NCBI RefSeq assembly: GCF_000004075.3
Contig: NC_026656.2
Coordinates: forward strand, 16,936,607 to 17,000,606
Length of the DNA: 64,000 nt
Direction: 5' to 3'
From: Cucumis sativus
Taxonomy: Eukaryota; Streptophyta; Magnoliopsida; Cucurbitales; Cucurbitaceae
In this document: positions 56,001 through 64,000 of the stretch, in pieces
How the letters are laid out: each line of letters begins with the position of its first letter
Position numbering within the stretch: the first letter of the stretch is position 1
Notes under the pieces: model-generated
Seen by the model: the letters and a program-made list of their open reading frames with translations, nothing else
Database searches by the model: none
What the model was told of the DNA's origin: nothing
Translations under genes and position numbers: made by a program

Positions 56001-59000
56001 ATATTGAATGTTTTGTCTTAGGCCTCCTCCCCTTGACCCACTCCTCTAATACATGTATTGTCAAGTTGGAGTTGGAGATGGAGACGGAGACGGAGGCGGA
56101 TATGATTCTTATATGGTGTTGAACTTAGTACAATTTGATATCATGCATGCTTAGCTTAAAAGACATTTATGATCCATTTGAGTCCATCCATAAATTGGTT
56201 CTTGTCTCGTACAACCTTCAACATTATATACATGTTATCAATTAAGAAGTTAAAAGCTTGAATAATCGTTCTAACCGCTCTTCTAAATGGATGATAATAA
56301 TAATAACAATAATAAAAGATCATTGTAAGTAGACATGTAGACATGGGGTAATAATTATATAATGGGGTGAATGAATCATTGATATCTCACCTTGTTTGGT
56401 AAATGTCATATAATAATATATTATTATTTTGCATTAGATTTGAAAAATGAGAGAAGTGAAAGTGTGAGAGACAGCAATTCACATGGCATTTTAGGAAGTG
56501 GAGAAACAAAAAGAAAAGAAAAGAAAAAAGAATCTCTATCTCACATCGATCACAATCATAAAACCCATCGTCATATTTCTCATCATTCATGTTTTGAACT
56601 TCTAAAACCCAATATACACACACACACACACACATATATACAAAAAATATTCCCCTAAAAGATCAATAATGTTTGTATATAATATATATGCTTTTGATGT
56701 CGCGTGACATCAATAATTTAGATTTTGGAAAAGCAATCACTTTTCCTGTATATATATTCTTAATAATCTTCTTATTTTCTCTTACTTTTTTGTTTTTGTT
56801 TTTCTTAGTAATTCTAAAACTCCAATCATTATATATTCTCTTTAGCTTGACCTAAAGTTGTTCCTCCAAAGAAGTTAATTTGTTGCTTTCTGTCTCTGTC
56901 TGAGATGGGTGTTTAGAGTCAGCTCATTATTTTTCAAGGAAAATTCTCATTGATGGAGAAAAAAAAACCTATGAAATTATTTATAAAAAAACCAAAATTC
57001 TATAGATTGTGTTCTATTTTCTTTGAAAATTGTTTCAATTATTTTTAATTTAAAATACACAAAACTCTAAAAAGAAACTATATATATTTTTACAAGCTCT
57101 GAGGTAAAATATCATTTTTGTCTTTATGAGTTTAGAAATTTAAGTCTGTAAAGTTTCTTTTTCTGTAAAAAAAAAAAAAACTTTTTTATCTATCAAACAA
57201 TTTCACAATAAATTTTGAGACGATATTAACCAATTTTTTTTACACGAAAAAGATTGTTAGTCTTTAACCAGTTTCAATAAAAGTTGGTTTAAAAATTTTA
57301 GACAGACTAAAATAGACCAATCAAAGCAAGAATTAAATTACTGATTGTCAAAATCAAATTGATATTCAATCATACATAAATATTATCCATATTCAAAAAT
57401 ATATTTGCAAATAAAAAATACTTATAACTATTTAGATACTATTTAAATTTTAATGGACAATTATTTAGTTTTTTCTTCTTTTATTTTTAAAATTAATTAA
57501 CTTTGTAAACATCCATCTTTCCTTCTAGATTTGTTTTAAGTTATTAGGTATATTTTGTCAATATTTTAAAAATTAAAGTGAAAATTTAAAAACTAAAAAA
57601 AAAAAATTAGATATTTGTTTTTAGAATTTAATTAAAAATCGATCTCTTTATCCATACTTAATAAAGATACAAATTGACCATTAAAAAGAACAAAATTGAT
57701 TTTAGAAAACCAAAACAAGAAAATAAGGAAATAACATTGTTTATTTATACTCCCAACCTAAGTTATTACATATGTTATTAGTATTTTTACACATATTGGA
57801 GTAAACAGATGACAATTGTTTTAGATGTATTTACGAGAATTAAAAAATCAAATATAAGTTCTCTAAATATATTAATCAACGTATCGGATATATAAATTAT
57901 TTGATGTGTGTTGTCTCCTGGAAAGTGGGCTAAGTTGTACGCATGCCCATTTCCCAATCTCACCTTCAAACTTTGACATCCAAAAATTAGGATAATGTCT
58001 CTGCTAATTATCAAAATAACCTTTTAAAGACCAAACACACACACACACACATATATATATTATATAATGCAAAACAATATTACAACAAAGTTAAAGCTAT
58101 CACTGCACGATTCTGCCCATCTGACTTTGCACCAACCATCATGATATAATTGGTATGAATTATTATGTGCTTTTTTTTCTTTCTAATTTCTTATGAAATG
58201 ATTTTTTTTAAAATTATTTATCATAATAAATGTATATATATGGACCACATTATTATGCAGCTTACCATGATTATCAAGGGTGGGTTCCCATGCATTTTGC
58301 TGCACGATATCCCAAGAAATTTTGAGTTGTATACTACCTCCATTATTCATTTATTTGCTATCACAGGAATATTTTAAAATTACGTTGAGTTCATGAAATA
58401 AATTAATAAATTATTTAATAACGTGTGTCAAATAATAAATATAAGAATAGTAGATAGTATAAGTAGTAATAGAATTTTTTCCTAGTAAAAATGTTTAATT
58501 AGAGAAAGTTAAATAGAAAAGATTAAAGTTAGTAAGAAAAGGAACTCAAATTTCATAAATAAAATATTTTATAAAATGGAAGTTCATATATATAAATTTG
58601 AACTTTTGGGTGAAGTACTTCTGACATATATAGTATAAAGAAAATGTGGGATCTTCATGTTTGTGTTTTGGTGATCAAGTTGTTTCCTCTTGGCTTTTGT
58701 GTTGATTTTCTAATTCCACTAAGTAATTTTGAGCTTTTAGGCACAATGATAATGTAACATGGTTGAAAGTAAATTGTAAGAAGCCACAAAAGCCTTGTAT
58801 TCATATCACTTTATGTATTCATTTCTCTTTCCGATTGGTTCTTTTTTATATCATTTCTCTCTAGTTAATTAATATTGATAAGTTAAAATCTCCTATATAA
58901 ACTACAAATTTATTTAAAAAGAAAATTAACCATTTGAATTTATTTATATACCAATATCAAAATTAGAAATCTAGTGTTCAAACTCCAATAAATATACAAA

Positions 59001-61317
59001 ATCATTTTTTTTTCAACTCCAGAGAATTCATATAAATTGTCTTTTAACTTACTAAGTTACGTTTTTCCTTACATCTTTCGACAATAAAAAGATAACCAGG
59101 ACATACTTATATATCTCAATTAACTTGAAAAATATCTAGCACTCTATCATACCTCACATCCAAAATCAAATGTGTTAGAGATGAAAACTAGCAAAGTACG
59201 TAGCAATTAGTCAAGGACGTAGAAATATATAATTAGGTTTGATCGTCTATAAGATGATAAATATTTAAATTAGATTCATATTGACAAATTAGATTGGGTT
59301 TACTCACATTGAATAAAGTAAGGATTAAATTATTCAATTAGGTAGGTTTTGTGTGGACATAAACAAAAAGAAATAAATTTTAGGGTTAAGTAGAAGTGGT
59401 TCCTCTAGAAGTAGAATAAAAAGTGGTGATGGCTTTTTGTAAAAGGAAAAGAAAAAAAGGTGGAAGGAGGAAAAATAAAGTTAGACAATTTGGAGTTTGG
59501 TGATGAGACAGCCAAAGAGAGAAACAAAAAGCATTAACCTTTTCTCCACTTCTTAAAGATAAATTTATGCCACAACTGTTTAAAGACAGAGCAGAACAAA
59601 GGAATAAAAAAAAGTTCATTCCTTTTTTATATTTTTCTCTCAACACTTTTTCCAACTTCATTTTCTGCCCTAAAACCATTTAGGGTTTTTCAACTGTACG
59701 TTAAATTGTGAATATCTTTCACCATATCATGTGAGTGGTGCCTCCTGGCTCATTGAGTTTTCTTTTTCTTTTTAAACAAAGAACGAGAGGTTGAGAGATC
59801 AGTAATATAATAAATGTCTAAGTATAGAGATAATATATAATAAAATAAGTATTATTATGTGAACAGTGGCTTACTTATTCCTCTAAATTTGACATGTTTT
59901 TTTATGTAACCTGAATATTCTACACAGATAAATACAATGGGGTAAAGTATAATATAAATCAAAACAAGATCTGCCAAAATGAACATATAGTACATGTACT
60001 TATTTCTCTTGCTGCTGTTGTTACTTTTATTATTTGTTATTGTTATCAATGTTGTTGCTATTGTTATTGTTTTGTCTAAATTTGATTCTAATTCAAGTTT
60101 AAGTTTAAATTAGTAAATACATGCTTAGTACCTAATTTTAAAAAATCATGTCATCTACTCATTCCCACATTAGGGTTAAATTTTGATTCCCCCCCTTAAT
60201 CTATTAGGTTATATACCAAATTTTAGGTTAAAATCATTAAAAAAAAAAAAAATTAGTATACCTATAGATTGTCAATTTGGTAGATTTAATTGGTTTACAA
60301 AGTGGTTATCTCTAATTTTTTAATTAAAATACATTGAGTAATTCATTATGTTATTCTTTATAGTTTTTTTCGATTCTTAATTTTTGTAAACACGAATGAG
60401 TAAACTTATCATAATTTATTGTTTTTACATGCTTTTGTACTTTTTTTTCTCTTAATAAACAGATTTTTATTTCTAATAAAAGTTGTGAGCTTTTATTTTA
60501 AATTTTTTAAAAATCATTTTCTTGCTCGTTTTTCTACTACCAAGGATTTGGACTAAGTAATAAAAAAAATTAATTCAAAAACTTAAAAAATATATTAAAT
60601 TCAAACTAATATGCTTTTAAAAAAAATGTAAAAATATGAGTATTAAGATAAGATTAAAAGCTAGAAATTAAATTAGAGTATAAGATTCCAATTTCTAGCT
60701 TCGTACTTGGATTAGTTGGATTAGTTAAGTTGATGTCTAGGATGACGTTTTTTTAGATATTTTTGCTTTTGAAATTATATTTGACTTAATCTTAATTAAT
60801 TAAAATTTACTTTAACAATAGCACACCAAGTCACCATCTTCAAGAGATGCATTCCAAATTTCCAACAATGTAAAAAATTCCATCCCTTTTACCTAATTGA
60901 ATTTATTTTCAAAACCATCCTATACTTTTTCCAAAATAACCCTATAAACATTCATCGAAAGGTGATCGTAGGTTAGAATTTTCAGGCTTAAGGAAAACTT
61001 TAATGTCAACTTAAGTGAATATTAAAGTAAAAGAATGAAATTATGAATAGAGTAACTAAACTACATAGTGAATCATGGGTTTGAGTGGAATTAGCACAAA
61101 TGACGATGAAAATTGAAAATGTCTATGTACTTTTTCTTTTTTTAAAATAATAATAATAATAATAAATCTTGAGGTCATTTTGTTTGGTAAAGGAAAGGCA
61201 ATTATGCTTTTATATGGCAGGAACTTTGTGGGTTCAAGGTAAGTTAAAAGAAAAAGTGTGTTTGAATTTTGAAACTCCCGAAGAAACAAACAAAATTCTT
61301 CACCAATTTAAATGCTG

Positions 61318-61344
61318 AGAAGAAGAAGAAGAAGAAGAAGAAGA
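61318..61344 (+). repeat. (GAA)n microsatellite
   Basis: Nine consecutive AGA/GAA trinucleotides in the gene desert, followed by more purine-rich sequence. Confidence 0.85.
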
Positions 61345-62194
61345 AAGAATGGAAAAAGAAGATAAAAAGTTCAAAAAAGAAGTAAATTGAAAGAGGATTT
61401 GGTTGGCAGAAAGAGACAGCCAAGAAAAATAAAGGTTATTATTTTGAATTAACATTATTATTTTATATTTGTGTGTGTGTGTGTATAGTTTCAAAAGGAA
61501 ATAAATTAAAGTTGCTTTAAGTTTGCCTTTTTGCCCCACAATTTGTTTCTAATTGCATTGAATTGAGGAGGGGAAAACATTTCAATCTAATGTACTTTTA
61601 CAAAACAAATATATAAAAATGTTTCGTCTTAATATATATATACTTCCCTTTTAATTCCTAGCCTTTTTCGTTCAACGGATTCCGCGAATGACCATAAACT
61701 GTAATTTACTTCTGAAATTAATATCAGATTCGTTCGAAATTTTTTTTAGCATTTTGGTCCACTATACTTGTCTAATTTATTTAAGTTGTTATCCAATTTT
61801 CATCTATATAATTTAGTCTATTAAAGTTATTACCAAAATTTGTTAAATGATAATAATAATTTTCATCGGTGAATGTAATATATATGTGAACAGATATTTT
61901 CAAAACTTTTATAGTAAATGTAACTAAACAAAACTTATGAGTTATTGAAAATATATGAACTAAAATTTATCAACGAAAAGCATGTAAAAATTAAAATTGA
62001 ATAAACTTTAAATAAGTTTGTTGATCTCTTAACCAATTGAACCATGTCGTCAACAAGAGTTTTGCTCAATTGGTGACACCAAATATACAAGATGAATACT
62101 TAGAAAAATTTGTATTAAAAAAAACTAATTTTTCTTAAATATAGTAAAATACATCGATAAAACTACTATTATTTTTTTGTTAAAAAAAAAGTCT

Positions 62195-62300
62195 TTTAGT
62201 TACAACTTGTGGTAAGGGATTTGAATCCAAATCATCTTATTCTTGGAAATACACCTATGCTAATTAAGCTAAACTTGTTGGCACTTGTATGTACCCAAGA
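62195..62300 (+). mobile_element. Possible degraded tRNA-derived SINE
   Basis: Contains TGGTAAGGGATTTGAATCC, a degraded box B-like string, followed by CTAATTAAGCTAAACTTGTT. A related box A-like CTTAACCAATTGAACC lies just upstream near 62030 on the other strand. This fits the tRNA-like dispersed repeats common in plants. Confidence is low. Confidence 0.3.
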
Positions 62301-63734
62301 ACAAGAGATTACAAATTGTATTATAATACATCCTCGTAAGAAAAAAAAAAAAAACTACGGCTATATCTATGCTATATTTGTAAATATATTGAATTAAAAT
62401 AATTTTCCTTCTAAAAATTAGGGTTTTTTGAAAAAATAAAATTACCACGTAATAATAAGATGGGAAGACAGTTGGATGAAGTGGATGGTCGTGAGAACTA
62501 GAGTTCAGTCTTTCATTTTCAAATACCTTTGGGTCTGTGGATCACTTGCATAGATCATTAGTTCCTAAGCAAATTGGGATATGATAACACAACAAATTAG
62601 ATACACCACCAAAAAACACTAATTTAGACTTTCATTGTTCAATTCTAAAACACACATATCACAAAATTACTTGAATTAACATTCCTAATACAAATTTTCT
62701 AACAATATACTAAATAGAGAATAAAAGATTATTAATAACCTCGCTATTCTAAACTTAAATTCTATAAATTAAAGTTTTCAAGAGAATATATAGATTGGTT
62801 TTTTTGTATGTCATGATCTCAATTTCAATATCGAAATATCATTTGCTCCAAAATATGAGAATTAATGATGTAGTACTATGATCAGAATGCAACTAATAGC
62901 TACTAAATTTTCATACGACCCCTTGTGGTGTTAATGAGTGTGAAGTTAAGGTTATAAATATACTCTTCAATAATGTTATTCTTAAACATTAGTCTTCTTT
63001 CTCCTAACCTTGTGTTCGTCCTCTCTTTTCTACCCCCTTCGTTAAACAAATCCAAACACACAATAGTACTCTCATACAATGCACTAAGGGCTTTCCTCCT
63101 TCACCTCGGCCTCATGCTTACGGCTATGAATCTTCATTCATTAATGATGCATGTGAGAGGTAATAATATATATCAAAATAGTTCCATCTGGGGAGTTTTA
63201 GGGTTTGAAAGAGGAAGAAGAGGGGTTGAATTGAAGGGTGCAGACGGCTGGCTAGCTGTTAATTGTACCGTAAAATTAAAGAGAGAGAAAATGGGAATAA
63301 GTCCAAATCATAAGATCTCTCCTCTCTCTTATGGGATTTTATTTCATACCATTTTTCCTTCTCTTTCTCTGTTCATTATTATTATTACTACACATTGATC
63401 CTTTGAGTTGGCAGAATCATTCATTAGGTTTGGTTGTGCTCTCAGAGAGGTAGATTTAGTATCATTAATATACCAACATTCAAATCCCTCCACTCTATTT
63501 AGTCTATAAAATTAAAACAAATAAGATAAAAAGATTCTAATACCAAAAATATTTTTTAAAAATTATATAAATATACTATGGGTCAGCTGGTGCAAAAGGA
63601 AATTCTCCACTAGGTGAACACCTTCTTAGCACCCTCATCAGCTTCTTTAATAATTTACAAAGAAAGCAAGGAAGCAGGAAAAACAAAAAGGCTAGAGAGT
63701 AGCGTATGTGACCCGAAACCTCAAAGTGTAAGGA

Positions 63735-63961
63735 AAAGCATTAAAATACATTGAGGTTTAGTGTAATGTTACTAGTAGACTGTAGTTTCTGAATATGGGA
63801 GAGCGACTTGTCCATAATCCAGTGTGTCCTTGTATATCTTTCCATAAAGCCGACTGAGATTTTTCTTCTCCAGAAAAAATTCTCCTATTTCTTTCTAACC
63901 ATCAAAGCATTAAAATACATTGAGGTTTAGTGTAATGCTACTAGTAGAGTAGTTTCTTAAT
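63735..63961 (+). repeat. Direct repeat of about 58 bp, 169 bp apart
   Basis: AAAGCATTAAAATACATTGA and the following bases up to TAGTTTCT(G/T)AATA occur at 63735-63793 and 63904-63961, with two or three differences. The sequence between them differs. Origin unknown. Confidence 0.8.
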
Positions 63962-64000
63962 ACCAAAAATATTAAATTATTAAACAAACAAATAAAATTT

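Larger units (their letters stand above)
53069..64000. other. AT-rich gene desert, no gene supported
   Basis: Nearly 11 kb with no gene I can support. The first part holds the PPR promoter. Visible structure is limited to microsatellites: (CA)n at 56617-56634, (AC)n at 58037-58050, (GAA)n at 61318-61344 and (GT)n at 61470-61485. There is also a GGAGAC-type hexamer run near 56070-56100, a SINE-like fragment near 62200-62300 and a direct repeat at 63735/63904. A 141-codon ORF at 62973-63398 has no recognisable domain and is not called a gene. Non-coding RNAs cannot be excluded. Confidence 0.5.

Noticed and set aside
57915..57965. Short stem GGAAAGTGGGC / GCCCATTTCC that recalls a miRNA hairpin
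   Set aside because: The stem is only about ten pairs with a 14-base loop, too short for a plant miRNA precursor, and it matches no family I know.
63225..63250. TTGAATTGAAGGGTGCAG, partly like miR159/miR319
   Set aside because: Several central and 3' positions differ and no complementary arm is present within a few hundred bases.
62973..63398. 141-codon open frame at the right end
   Set aside because: No domain, low-complexity hydrophobic ends, and no splice or promoter context that supports a gene. Kept only as part of the gene-desert note.

Overview
This window is plant nuclear DNA. It is AT-rich, its genes have many short exons and AT-rich introns, and it carries plant-specific families (DYW and E+ pentatricopeptide repeat proteins, a phi-class GST, a C2-type phospholipase D, a MIR171 hairpin) together with Ty1/copia debris. 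The repeat landscape, with palindromic elements built around a 'TCTATCA.TGATAGA'-like core and LTRs starting TGTAACG, looks cucurbit-like to me. That family assignment is from memory and was not computed.

Layout. 0.6-7.8 kb and 10.9-18.9 kb: two tandem, same-strand, 14-exon genes for a 12-helix major facilitator superfamily transporter (437 and 434 aa). Every exon boundary is conserved between them. The second copy carries a chimeric TRIM/Copia retroelement in its last intron. 21.5-26.9 kb: a complete 10-exon phospholipase D delta gene (848 aa). 27.7-33.6 kb: a minus-strand composite of two different Copia elements, a left one giving the 3' LTR and RNase H and a right one giving the 5' LTR, gag and integrase, with the reverse transcriptase missing between them. 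Its right LTR ends on the A of the start codon of an intronless ornithine decarboxylase-like gene (33.57-34.7 kb), which also has an in-frame stop. 37.0-37.1 kb: a minus-strand MIR171 precursor, clear from the mature sequence and its star arm. 39.45-43.3 kb: a 451-bp tandem repeat array interrupted by a 2.24-kb solo LTR.

43.9-53.1 kb is the gene-rich part: a 3-exon phi GST, a single-exon DYW-class PPR gene, a 3-exon small SEC14/CRAL-TRIO-like gene and, on the minus strand, a single-exon E+-class PPR gene resembling Arabidopsis At2g33680. 53.1-64 kb is an AT-rich gene desert with microsatellites and short repeats but no gene I can support.

The genes do not form a pathway. The two transporters are paralogues. 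PLD delta is a membrane stress-signalling enzyme with an ABRE-like site just upstream of its leader. The PPR proteins act on organelle RNA. MIR171 is a regulator of GRAS (HAM/SCL) transcription factors. The features most worth a second look are the MIR171 locus, the two chimeric retroelements, the ODC relic abutting an LTR, and the non-canonical GC-AG introns shared by both transporter copies.
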